Source: DAOUEO01 sp963763495 (GTDB lineage Bacteria; Chloroflexota; Dehalococcoidia; DSTF01; JALHUB01). Taken from it: a stretch of DNA of 64,000 nt. The stretch spans positions 186,001 through 250,000 of the forward strand of contig CAVXOY010000018.1 of the NCBI GenBank assembly GCA_963763495.1. The letters run 5' to 3'. Shown in pieces: positions 28,436 through 35,856 of the stretch. The notes beneath the pieces were generated by a model. That model made no database searches. It was given only the letters and a program-made list of their open reading frames with translations, and was not told the DNA's origin. How positions within the stretch are numbered: position 1 is the stretch's first letter; each line of letters opens with the position of its first letter. A program made the position numbers and the translations under genes.

Positions 28436-29281
28436 TCACTCTCGCAGAAGCTCGGCGTACAAACGGTTGAATTCGTCGCCGAGTTTCTGTTCCTCGCCGG
28501 CGAGGGCGACGAACGCGGACGCCAGTTCCTCTTCTGTCTCGGCTTCCAAGAACTCGTCAAATGCAGAGATCTCGAAGTCCCAATACTCGGCGCCCTTGGA
28601 ATGAAACTCCAAGGCTTCGCTAGGTGGCTCAAGTCCAGCCCACTCGCGCTTGATATCCGTCACGTCATTTCGGACTTGGAGGAGTATTGGTCGTGTGGCC
28701 GCTAGGTACGATGGCTCGTCCAGGTTCGGATCGTTTTGGAGCTCCGCGAGTTGCGAGCCCAACCTGTCTAGGGAGTCTCTTGAGCGGGCGACCAGCACGA
28801 CGACCTGTTTCTCATAGTCGTTGCTCGGTAGACGAGATTCGTCCGCTTCGAACAGCCACGACACATAACCAGCCTGAGCCACTACGACGATGGAGACAAG
28901 CACGCCGACGTAAGTACCTACAACTGCGCCGCGTTCCTTCCACCTCAGCTTGGCGAAGAAGACATACAACCCGTACCAGACTGCTAGGGGGATCCAAAGC
29001 CATATGGCAGTTGCCCACCAGGTCTGATGCCAGGGACGGGGTGTTTGTCCTCCTGCAAGCCGCCACGCTTCCATGTCAGACTCTGCTAGTGCGATGCGGC
29101 CCAGGTTTCTATAGGCTTCAGCGCGGTTCCGGTAGGCGTCGTAGAAGTCGGGCTTGGCGGTCAATGCCTTAGAGAAGAGCTCGATTGCCTCTTCGTAATG
29201 GCCGTGGTTCAGAAGCTCGCGGCCTTCACGGTTGAGGCTGGCGGCGTCGGTCGGCCCGGCCGCGCCGAGCTCTTCTCCCAT
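28436..29281 (-). CDS. TPR-containing membrane protein
   Basis: 281 aa. N-terminal TPR pair (about 15-70: LNREGRELLNHGHYEEAIEL, FSKALTAKPDFYDAYRNRAE, AYRNLGRIALAE), then two membrane segments (WWATAIWLWIPLAVWYGLYV about 88-107, and VVGTYVGVLVSIVVVAQAGY about 120-140). A C-terminal soluble helical domain of about 135 residues has acidic and coiled-coil-like stretches (EFLEAETEEELASAFVALAG). Not a recognised enzyme. It lies inside the direct-repeat island and has its own promoter. The only complete protein gene in that island. Confidence 0.75.
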   Translation of the reverse strand: MGEELGAAGPTDAASLNREGRELLNHGHYEEAIELFSKALTAKPDFYDAYRNRAEAYRNLGRIALAESDMEAWRLAGGQTPRPWHQTWWATAIWLWIPLAVWYGLYVFFAKLRWKERGAVVGTYVGVLVSIVVVAQAGYVSWLFEADESRLPSNDYEKQVVVLVARSRDSLDRLGSQLAELQNDPNLDEPSYLAATRPILLQVRNDVTDIKREWAGLEPPSEALEFHSKGAEYWDFEISAFDEFLEAETEEELASAFVALAGEEQKLGDEFNRLYAELLRE

Positions 29282-29320
29282 GGGTTGCCTCCCGCATTCC
29301 CCGCAAACCCGGGTGGGGCA

Positions 29321-29348
29321 ATTGTATGTCTTGCGCGTGAATTGTCAA
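29321..29348 (-). promoter_or_regulatory. Promoter for the TPR gene
   Basis: Minus-strand TTGACA (29343-29348), 16-base spacer, TACAAT (29321-29326), about 40 bases ahead of the ATG. Confidence 0.6.
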
Positions 29349-29431
29349 GCAAGCCAAGCTGGCGTGCGCGTACCCTCAGGTTGTCGCCTGGCGACGCCTC
29401 TGTGCGCCTCGGCGAGTCCGTAGCATTCTAC

Positions 29432-29460
29432 TTGACGAGGTCGCTGGTGACGGCTCTAGC
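29432..29460 (+). promoter_or_regulatory. Promoter for the structured RNA candidate
   Basis: TTGACG at 29432-29437, 17-base spacer, TCTAGC at 29455-29460. The expected start is at about 29467, exactly at the base of the long inverted repeat. Confidence 0.4.
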
Positions 29461-29466
29461 ATGGAA

Positions 29467-29555
29467 AGAGGGACGGCTGAGCGCGAACCGTAACTGGTGG
29501 CAATAGTAAAAGCGCACGAGGCGGGGTGTGCGCTCGGGGCTCAGCCGTCCCTGCT
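29467..29555 (+). ncRNA. Candidate structured small RNA with 13-bp closing stem
   Basis: GGGACGGCTGAGC (29470-29482) is perfectly complementary to GCTCAGCCGTCCC (29539-29551). Inside lies a 6-bp stem GCGCAC/GTGCGC (29512-29517 with 29528-29533) and an A-rich internal loop of 29 bases on the 5' side. A promoter-like pair sits just upstream, starting at the stem base. I do not recognise a known class: no SRP loop, no tmRNA or RNase P motif. The opposite strand forms the same hairpin, so direction rests on the promoter. Confidence 0.4.
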
Positions 29556-29626
29556 CTCCCCATTGCGGGAATTGTAACGGGTGTGCGCCGACTGTCAAGC
29601 GCAAACGGGCCTACTTAAGTCTCAAT

Positions 29627-29770
29627 CTAGAATGTCCCCGGAGACGCCCTCTTGTAAGCCTCTGCCACGTCCCCTTCGCCACCAGGTCCACGTACATGCG
29701 CGTCACGGTCAACGTAGTCTGCCCAAGGAGTTGCTGGAGAGAAGAAGGCGTCGTTCTCTTGCGGGTTGCA
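29627..29770 (-). pseudogene. Tyrosine recombinase C-terminal remnant
   Basis: About 45 codons matching the end of XerC/D-type integrases: ENDAFF, LQQLLGQTTLTVTRMYVDLV and KGDVAEAYKRASPGTF, with the catalytic tyrosine in TRMYVDL. The reading frame changes phase twice (near 29742 and 29668) and the rest of the enzyme, including the other catalytic residues, is absent. It lies right after the tRNA-Ser-like pseudogene on the same strand, as phage and island integrases often do. Confidence 0.65.
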
Positions 29771-29797
29771 CGCCGGGGGAATCTCAGAGCGAGACAC

Positions 29798-29909
29798 TGG
29801 CGGAGGGGGAGGGGTTCGCCCGGACGGGCGGCCGTCAGGGCGAACCCCCGTCCCGACAAGCGGGAAACGGTTTTCAAGACCGCCGCCTTAAACCGCTCGG
29901 CCACCCCTC
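29798..29909 (-). pseudogene. tRNA-Ser(TGA) pseudogene with a palindrome inserted in the T arm
   Basis: Aligns along its whole length to the intact tRNA-Ser(TGA) at 30764-30852, including the anticodon arm and variable arm. The T-loop is interrupted by about 22 bases. The insert makes a perfect cruciform (29811-29848): GGGGTTCGCCC, G, GACGG, loop GCGG, CCGTC, A, GGGCGAACCCC. One base is missing in the acceptor stem and several bases differ. It can hardly make a functional tRNA. Confidence 0.75.
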
Positions 29910-29910
29910 T

Positions 29911-29979
29911 GGCGGCCGTTGGGCACGGGCACGCCGTACTCAGCGAGGATCTGCTTCGCCTGATACTCGTGGATCTTCA
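29911..29979. repeat. 69-bp direct repeat, copy B (orphan 5' end of sucC)
   Basis: 67 of 69 bases match the start of sucC. Here the copy begins with ATG (overlapping the stop of the ribD-like gene as ATGA) and after about 22 codons runs into the tRNA-Ser-like pseudogene, so it makes no SucC. This suggests ribD-like and sucC were once directly adjacent and were separated by insertion of the intervening 1.5 kb. Confidence 0.9.
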
Positions 29980-30681
29980 TCGCCGTGCCTGCCCGCTCTC
30001 AGAGCCGGCGGACGGTTGTGACCGGACGATCTCATACCTTAGCCACAGCGTATCAGCTTTCAGCTTCTCAACGTGCGCCAGCTTGAGCCGGATAACACCT
30101 TCCGCCGAGGTCAAATCGGGTGCCTGGAATAGGTAGTGCGGCGCATTGCCCCCAATCAGAGTGGGATCAATGAGAATGCTAATCTCATCGACCAGGCCGG
30201 CGCGCAAGAGGGCGCCGTTCAGGGTGCCGCCGCAGTCGGCGCGGACCGTCTTGACGCCGTAGCGGGCGTTTAGCTCTTCCAGCGCCGTTCGGAGATCGAC
30301 GTGATCATCGCCTGTCGTAATGCAATCGACATGCTGCTCCCGCAGATACCGCAGGTACTCCTCTGGCGTCGAGCGAGAGCAAAGGGCGACGGCGGCTCGC
30401 CAGTAGGGCTGCTTGCGCAGGTACTGCCAGTTGCGAACGCGGCCGCGGCTGTCGGGGATTACGAGCAAGGGGCGCGTGTCGCGGGACTCTTCCTCGGTCG
30501 GCAGCGACGCTTCTTCCTCGTCGGCATCACCCATTGCCGTCAGCACCGTGTTGCTTCCGACGAGTGTGGCGTCTTCGGCAAACCGGGACGCCAGGTCGTA
30601 GAACTGGCCCAGGTCGGGTGTGACCCAGTCCATGCGCCCATCGACGCTCAGTGCGTTGTGAAGGATGACACGGGGCAACAT
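29977..30681 (-). CDS. RibD C-terminal/dihydrofolate reductase-like domain protein
   Basis: 234 aa from ATG 30679-30681, chosen because GGAGG lies about 8 bases upstream; an upstream extension would include a tRNA gene. LPRVILHNALSVDGRMDWV starts a RibD_C domain, with DATLVGSNTVLTAMG near 35, RPLLVIPDSRGRV near 70, TGDDHVDLRTALEELNARYG near 115, VRADCGGTLNGALLRAGLVD near 140, and LLIDPTLIGG. Family members reduce the ribosyl group of a riboflavin precursor, or act as DHFR-like reductases. No deaminase domain is fused. Its TGA overlaps the orphan sucC start. Confidence 0.87.
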   Translation of the reverse strand: MLPRVILHNALSVDGRMDWVTPDLGQFYDLASRFAEDATLVGSNTVLTAMGDADEEEASLPTEEESRDTRPLLVIPDSRGRVRNWQYLRKQPYWRAAVALCSRSTPEEYLRYLREQHVDCITTGDDHVDLRTALEELNARYGVKTVRADCGGTLNGALLRAGLVDEISILIDPTLIGGNAPHYLFQAPDLTSAEGVIRLKLAHVEKLKADTLWLRYEIVRSQPSAGSESGQARR

Positions 30682-30763
30682 AGCAGGCCGCCTCCCTTCT
30701 GTGCTGGGGGATGATGACTCGATCTCTTTCCGAAAGAGGACAGAGCCCGTGGAGTGGGTAACC

Positions 30764-30852
30764 TGGCGGAGGGGGAGGGATTCGAACCCCCGTCCCGACA
30801 AGCGGGAAGCGGTTTTCAAGACCGCCGCCTTAAACCACTCGGCCACCCCTCC
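30764..30852 (-). tRNA. tRNA-Ser(TGA)
   Basis: 89 bases with encoded CCA. Acceptor GGAGGGG/CCCCTCC, class II long variable arm, anticodon TGA in CTTGAAA, T arm GGGGGTTCGAATCCC. A damaged copy of the same tRNA lies at 29798-29909. Confidence 0.97.
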
Positions 30853-30936
30853 TGGCGGCCAGTATAGGGCACGGCAAAGCCGCGATCAACGCGAAGCTAA
30901 GAGCGGAGCGATATCGGGAGACTGTGCGATGCCGGC

Positions 30937-31245
30937 TCAGCGGCGCAGGGAACGGACGACCGGCTCAGGGTCCTCGGAGGTCTCCTCAGAAATCTCCTCT
31001 GCGGAGGGCCGGGTTGGCCTCTTCGTCAGCTCGTCCCGGAGTATCAGCGTCGACTCCGGCGCCTCGATGATGAACTTGACGTGCCGCCCTTCCCTCGCAA
31101 CCTCCACCTTCACGTCCTCACCGATCTTGAATCTGATCGCGGAGCCCTCGCGCCCATTCCCGGGCGTGGAGAAGACCTCGATGTTTATGTCGTTGCCTAT
31201 CGTCAGGCTTTCGCCGGAGCGTCGCCGTAGTACTAACCTGCCCAC
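30937..31245 (-). CDS. CsrA-like carbon storage regulator, enlarged
   Basis: 102 aa, against about 60-70 in usual CsrA. The N-terminal strand LVLRRRSGESLTIGNDINIE (CsrA 'LVLtRk.GEsi.IG..I.V') and the C-terminal half (HVKFIIEAPESTLILRDEL, CsrA 'vrlGI.AP..v.v.ReEl') are recognisable. Between them are about 20 extra residues in which IGNDINIEV is echoed as IGEDVKVEV, as if the second strand were duplicated. A charged tail (EEISEETSEDPEP) follows. It would bind GGA motifs in RNA leaders if the fold is kept. It has a strong own promoter. Confidence 0.7.
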   Translation of the reverse strand: MGRLVLRRRSGESLTIGNDINIEVFSTPGNGREGSAIRFKIGEDVKVEVAREGRHVKFIIEAPESTLILRDELTKRPTRPSAEEISEETSEDPEPVVRSLRR

Positions 31246-31344
31246 GTTACACCTTATCCTCCATGATAGTCCGTGGAGGCAGCGGGCAGGCTATATACGG
31301 CCGCCACACGTCCCGTTTCCCTGTCCCCACAGACGGCCAATTAC

Positions 31345-31373
31345 ATTATAAAAGATAGGAAAAAACGTGGCAA
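31345..31373 (-). promoter_or_regulatory. Promoter for the csrA-like gene
   Basis: Minus-strand TTGCCA (31368-31373), 17-base spacer, consensus TATAAT (31345-31350). It gives a leader of about 90 bases. Confidence 0.7.
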
Positions 31374-31429
31374 TGGGTGATCAAGCTTGAGGCAAGAATT
31401 GGTGGAAAAATAATGCTGGTGTTCGTGGT

Positions 31430-31769
31430 TTACGACCCCTCGATCAGACCCCTTGAGCAGCGAGCGATGGCACTGATTCTCGTCCGCGCAGCTACATAGG
31501 AGAGTGACGGTTCCCTGCTGCGACATCTCTCTTACCCGCGCCAGCAGATCCCTCTTCTCCGCCATCTCCGCCTGATACCGCGCCGCGAACTCCGGCCAGT
31601 CGATGCGGCCCTTGTGGAACTCGTCGATAAGCGGGCGGCTCGGCCCCAACTCCTTCTCCCACTCGTCGACCGCCTCTTTGCGGATTCCCCGCGGCCACAT
31701 GCGCATGACGAGGAGGCGGTGGCCGTCATCCGGCGACGCCGCGTCGTAGATCCGCTTCGTCTTTATCAT
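31430..31769 (-). CDS. DUF488 family protein
   Basis: About 112 aa. IKTKRIYDAASPDDGHRLLV, RMWPRGIRKEAVDEW, then TLLCSCADENQCHRSLLKG contain the family's WPRG and CSC..CHR motifs. In the open frame the protein runs 30 residues further through the csrA promoter. Dropping one G near 31450 (run of four) gives ...LLKGLIEGS and a stop at 31430-31432, a natural family length, so I prefer that end. The function of DUF488 is not established. It overlaps nothing and follows the DUF1786 gene by 3 bases. Confidence 0.85.
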
Positions 31770-31772
31770 AGG

Positions 31773-32868
31773 TCACTCCTGCCCCTTCAGCGCCCGCTCG
31801 ATCTCTTCCCGATGCTCCGGGTACCTCGCCGCGAACGCCTGCACCAGCCCGAAGCAGCCGCTGAGCATCATGTCGCCGTGCGGCGCCGCGAAGTGGGGAT
31901 TCAGCCGGCTCCCCCGCAGCTTGTCCCGCTGCGGCCCCGTCACCGTCACGAAGGGATCGCGACTCTCCGGCTGGGCGGCGTAGTAGACCCCGTGGCCGTT
32001 GCCGGCGAAGACCTCCTCGTGCTGGAGCGTCCCCGCGACCAGCCGCTCGCTCAGGGAATCGAGCCCATCGCGGTCCAGTAGCCCCGTGTGGTGCTCGTAG
32101 AGGCTGTAGATATGAGTGCCGCGCAGATGGAAGGCCAGCGTGTGCGAGTTGCCCAGGTTCAGCACCAGTTGCTCTTCCGACGCAGCCACGGCCGGGTCCT
32201 GCAGAGCGCCCAGGGCCGCCGCCGGCGCCGTGTCCAGGAAGACCGCCGGCGTCGTCGCCATCCGCCGACGACATCAGGGCGCGGGCGCGCGTCAGGTACT
32301 CCGGGATCTCCTCCCGCCGGAAGGCGAAGGCGAGCAGGTCGTTCTCCTTCTCCACCACCCGCTGCAGGTGCTCGAAGCGGAAGAGACGGTCGGAGTAGCC
32401 CGGCGGCGCCGCGCCGTGGTCGAGGCAGCCCAGCGCCACGCCGTCGATCCGCGTCTCCGCTCCCAGCGATGTCAGCGCCGCTCGCAGCGCCTCCAAGTCG
32501 AGATCGCGCGTCTCGATCCGCTCCACGCCGGTCATGCCCGCGGCCTCGTCCTCGCTCACCAGTTGCACGCCCATCTTCCGCACCGCATCCAGGTCGTCGT
32601 CGAACGTGCGGGCGGCGTCCGGCGTCGCAAAGGCGGCGAGCCCCGCCTTGAGATGGCGCTCCAGCTCCCAGCCGCAGGGCCCGCCTCCCATCGTCACGCC
32701 CGTGAAGAGGATAGGGCGCTTTTGTCTGGTGGCCTCCCTTATCTGCCGCGCGACCTTCATCGTCGGGCTGGGCACGACCATCTTGACGCTGTTCTCCACC
32801 AGCTCCGCCGTGTCGAGCAGCAGGATGTCCTGCGTGCCCGTGCCCGTATCGACCGCTAGTATGCGCAT
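31773..32868 (-). CDS. DUF1786 protein, ASKHA-like fold (one frame break)
   Basis: About 364 aa after removing one extra base near 32262. The N-terminal phosphate loop MRILAVDTGTGTQDILLLDT resembles the actin/sugar-kinase fold. Further on: LFTGVTMGGGPCGWELERHL, then the second half with NLGNSHTLAFHLRGTHIYSL, YEHHTGLLDRDGL, and APHGDMMLSGCFGLVQAFAA, which look like phosphate-2 and adenosine motifs. The family has been named after pyruvate formate-lyase activation but without biochemical proof. GGGAGG precedes the start. Confidence 0.75.
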
Positions 32869-33038
32869 TTGTATGCGGCCTCCCGTCTCATTCTAGCATC
32901 TACCTCCGCTTGCTTGAACGGGAGGGCGCGGCGGCGATGGAGCCGGGTCAGGTGTCGCTGCGGCCTTGTCGCCGGCTCTGCCAGCCGCTATCATAGGGAT
33001 ACTCACATGGAAGTGTTCCCCGGAAGGAGTTGCCCGCG

Positions 33039-33327
33039 ATGGCTGTCTATATTCTACTCACCAATCTGACCGACCACGGCCGCAAGACGATCCGGAGCCG
33101 ACCCGAGCGCATAAGGGAAGTGAACAAGGAGATCGAGGGGATGGGGGGCAAAGGTGCTCGCCCAGTACGCTACCCTGGGCCCCTACGACTTCGTGAACGT
33201 TGTCGAGGCGGCCAACAACGAGGTGATGGTACGGATCGTCGTGGAGATAGGCTCCCGCGGCTCCCTCCAGATACTAACGATCCCCGCCATCAAGATGGAC
33301 GACTTCATCTCGCGCATCGGGCCCTAG
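33039..33327 (+). CDS. GYD domain protein (one frame break)
   Basis: 95 aa after removing one extra base near 33152. MAVYILLTNLTDHGRKTIRS, then VLAQYATLGPYDFVNVVEAA and VVEIGSRGSLQILTIPAIKM. The 'GPYDfV' element names the family (GYD). AAGGAG lies ahead of the ATG. Members are small ferredoxin-fold (alpha-beta) proteins of unknown role, often near redox or conjugate genes. Confidence 0.8.
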
Positions 33328-33330
33328 GGT

Positions 33331-34608
33331 CTAGCCTTCCGGCCCGATCCGCTCCAGTCCGCCCATGAACGGCCGCAGCGCCTCCGGCACAACAATCGAC
33401 CCGTCGCGCTGCTGGTAGTTCTCCATCACGGCGATCAGCGTTCGCGGCAGCCCCAGCCCCGACCCGTTCAGCGTGTGGACGAACTCCGTCTTCGACCCCT
33501 TCTCGCGCCGGAAGCGGATGTTCGTGCGGCGGGCCTGGAAGTCGCCGCAGTTCGAGCACGTGCTCACCTCCAGCCACTCGCCGCAGCCCGGCGCCCAGAC
33601 TTCGATGTCGTACCCCTTGACGGCGCCGAACCCCAGGTCGCCCGTGCACAGCAGCTTCACCCGATGGGGCAGCCCCAGCCCGCGGCACGTGTCCTCCGCG
33701 TCCTTGACCATCGCCTCCAGTTCCTCGTCCGAGAGTTCCGGCGCGCAGAACTTGTACATCTCCACCTTGTCGAACTGGTGGCCGCGCTTGATCCCGCGCA
33801 CGTCGCGGCCGGCGCTCATCTTCTCGCGCCGGAAGCAGGGCGTGTAGGCGACGTAGTGCAGGGGCAGCGTCCCCGGCTCCAGTATCTCGTCCCGGTGCAG
33901 GTTCGTTACCGGCACCTCGGCCGTGGGCACCAGCCACAGGTCGTCCTCGACGTCGTGGTACAGGTTATCGCGGAACTTGGGCAACTGGCCCGACCCCCAC
34001 AGGCAGTCCTCCTTGACCACGAACGGCGTGTAGACCTCCCGGTAGCCCTGCTTCTGGGTGTGCAGGTCGAGCATCCAGGCGATGAGCGCCCGCTGCAGCC
34101 GCGCCCCCGCGCCGTTCAGCACGTAGAACCGCGAGCCCGACAGCTTCGCCCCCCGCTCGAAATCGATGATCCCCAGCCGCTCGCCGATCTCCCAGTGCGG
34201 CCGCGGCTCGAAATCGAACGCCGGCGGCTCCCCCTCCGAGCGTATGATCACGTTCTCCTCTTCCCCGGCGCCGACCGGCGTGTCGGGGTGAGGGATGTTC
34301 GGCATCTCCAGCAGGAGGCGGTTCATCTGCTCCTCCACCTCCTTGATGCGCGGCTCGCCGGCGTCGATCTTCTCCGACACGCTGCGCATCTCGCCGATCA
34401 GCCGCTGCCGTTCGCCGTCGTCCTTCGTCGCCCCGATGCGCTTGCCCGCCGCGTTGCGCTCCGCCTTCAGCGCCTCGATCTCCACGAGCAACTGCCGTCG
34501 CTCCTCGTCCAGGCGCAGGATATCGTCCAGGCCGGTCTCTGTGTGCCGGTCCGCCATCGCTTTCCTGACGGTGTCGGGGTTCTCGCGGATGAATTGAAGA
34601 CTTAACAT
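33331..34608 (-). CDS. serS: Seryl-tRNA synthetase
   Basis: 425 aa, complete. The N-terminal coiled-coil arm for the tRNA long variable loop (about 25-100: LRLDEERRQLLVEIEALKAE and following) precedes the class II core. Motif 2 region TPCFRREKMSAGRDVRGIKR near 267, KVEMYKF, the class II motif 3 with NGSGLGLPRTLIAVMENYQQ near 380, and EVSTCSNCGDFQARRTNIRF near 345. It charges tRNA-Ser; two tRNA-Ser genes and a tRNA-Ser relic lie within 10 kb. Confidence 0.97.
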   Translation of the reverse strand: MLSLQFIRENPDTVRKAMADRHTETGLDDILRLDEERRQLLVEIEALKAERNAAGKRIGATKDDGERQRLIGEMRSVSEKIDAGEPRIKEVEEQMNRLLLEMPNIPHPDTPVGAGEEENVIIRSEGEPPAFDFEPRPHWEIGERLGIIDFERGAKLSGSRFYVLNGAGARLQRALIAWMLDLHTQKQGYREVYTPFVVKEDCLWGSGQLPKFRDNLYHDVEDDLWLVPTAEVPVTNLHRDEILEPGTLPLHYVAYTPCFRREKMSAGRDVRGIKRGHQFDKVEMYKFCAPELSDEELEAMVKDAEDTCRGLGLPHRVKLLCTGDLGFGAVKGYDIEVWAPGCGEWLEVSTCSNCGDFQARRTNIRFRREKGSKTEFVHTLNGSGLGLPRTLIAVMENYQQRDGSIVVPEALRPFMGGLERIGPEG

Positions 34609-34614
34609 AATACC

Positions 34615-35100
34615 CTATCCTCTCGCATTGCGGCCGGTCCGTATCGCCTTCAGCGCCAGCAGTCGCACGTCGTCGGGCACGGGCGCCGCGCGGCCGCCGT
34701 TCCCCAGCGGGATCGCCTGTCGTCTCTCCAGTTGCTCCTCATCGACCCAGGTCAGGAAGGTGCCGTCGCGGCGCAGGGCCGTCGGGCCTCCCGCCGGCCG
34801 GCAGAAGTAGATGAGGTCGATGTGCTGATGGGGCGGCGTTTCCGGGCTGTTCTCCAGCAGTATCGTGTAGGGCGCCGCCAATTGCCGGGGATAGTCAAAG
34901 CCCAGATTCTCCTCCGCCACAATAACCTCCGCCTCGACTCCCGTTTCCTCTCCGATCTCACGAAGCAGCGCCTCCACCGGCTCTTCGCCCGCCTCGATAT
35001 GGCCTCCCGGCGGCACCCACATCTGCAGCAGGGGATGCCAGAGGAGCAGCGTCCTCTCCCCATCGACGACGAAGCCCGTGACGGTGAAGTGCCTCTCCAT
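34615..35100 (-). CDS. Nudix hydrolase
   Basis: 161 aa with an intact Nudix box: GGHIEAGEEPVEALLREIGE followed by ETGV (G-x5-E-x7-REIGEETGV). The fold's preceding strand is MERHFTVTGFVVDGERTLLL and the later PHQHIDLIYFCRPAGG is typical of the family's second substrate strand. A diphosphate-linked nucleotide or sugar substrate is likely, but which one cannot be inferred. It lies 6 bases after serS starts, so serS is its downstream partner. Confidence 0.9.
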   Translation of the reverse strand: MERHFTVTGFVVDGERTLLLWHPLLQMWVPPGGHIEAGEEPVEALLREIGEETGVEAEVIVAEENLGFDYPRQLAAPYTILLENSPETPPHQHIDLIYFCRPAGGPTALRRDGTFLTWVDEEQLERRQAIPLGNGGRAAPVPDDVRLLALKAIRTGRNARG

Positions 35101-35206
35101 ATCCTGCTCGCTCTCGACGTGATTCTACCAACATGAAGGCAGAGGCGTCGAGCGCCTGCAAAACGCTGGAAGGAGGGAGTGTGGGGAAGTGACTGAGCGT
35201 GACTGC

Positions 35207-35854
35207 CTAGTCCAGCAGGGAGAGAGGGAAATCTCCCATGTCATCCAGCACCAGGTCCGCCTCCGGTAGCGGCGGCAGAGCCGTAGAGGCGGCCCGCATC
35301 TGGATCACGTACATCCCCGCCGCCTTCCCTGCCGTCACGCCGGAGCGGCTGTCTTCGACGACGATGCATCGCTCTGGCTCCACGCCCAGCCTCTCTGCCG
35401 TGTGGAGAAAGATGTCGGGCGCGGGCTTGCCGTTCTCGACGGCGGTGCTGGAGACAGTGATATCGAAGAAGCCTTGGAGCTTGGTGGACTGTAGAAGAGC
35501 GTCGATCCAGTTCGGCCACGAAGAGGAGGCCAGCGCGAAGGGGATGTCGCGCCGTTTCAATTCCGCCAGCGTCTCGCGCACCCCCGGCAGAGGCTCGCGT
35601 GGCTGGCTCAACAGTCGCACCATCGCCCGATCGTAGCGGGCCACGCACTCCTCGTAGCTCGCGGGCGGCGAGTGCTGCGCGAAGATCGAGTCCCAGGTGG
35701 CCTTGACTGTCGCTCCCATTAGCTCGTTGTGCTCCTCCTCGGACATGTGCATGCCGAAGTCCGCGAGCACCTCGTTCAAGCCTTGCTGGTAGAGCGGCTC
35801 GCTGTCGGCGAGCACGCCGTCCATGTCGAAGATGACCGCGTGGAAGCGACCCAA
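35207..35854 (-). CDS. HAD family hydrolase (beta-phosphoglucomutase-like)
   Basis: 215 aa. The aspartyl nucleophile motif FDMDGVLADSEPLY (DxD) lies near residue 9, motif II ALASSSWPNW near 108, motif III lysine in VENGKPAPDIFLHTAERLGV near 145, and motif IV VVEDSRSGVTAGKAAGM near 165. A small alpha-helical cap occupies about 18-85 (subfamily I). Substrate unknown. It starts 2 bases after the lysS stop. Confidence 0.92.
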   Translation of the reverse strand: MGRFHAVIFDMDGVLADSEPLYQQGLNEVLADFGMHMSEEEHNELMGATVKATWDSIFAQHSPPASYEECVARYDRAMVRLLSQPREPLPGVRETLAELKRRDIPFALASSSWPNWIDALLQSTKLQGFFDITVSSTAVENGKPAPDIFLHTAERLGVEPERCIVVEDSRSGVTAGKAAGMYVIQMRAASTALPPLPEADLVLDDMGDFPLSLLD

Positions 35855-35856
35855 TG

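Noticed and set aside
29467..29555. SRP RNA, 6S RNA or tmRNA
   Set aside because: No GGAA-type SRP loop, no resume-codon frame or tRNA-like end, and too short for 6S RNA.
29627..29909. Complete active integrase next to a tRNA
   Set aside because: Only the last 45 codons of a tyrosine recombinase are present, in broken phases.
30682..30846. N-terminal extension of the ribD-like gene across tRNA-Ser(TGA)
   Set aside because: The extension is a translated tRNA; ATG 30681 has GGAGG upstream.
33475..34605. 376-codon plus-strand frame opposite serS
   Set aside because: Antisense shadow of seryl-tRNA synthetase, typical of GC-rich coding DNA.
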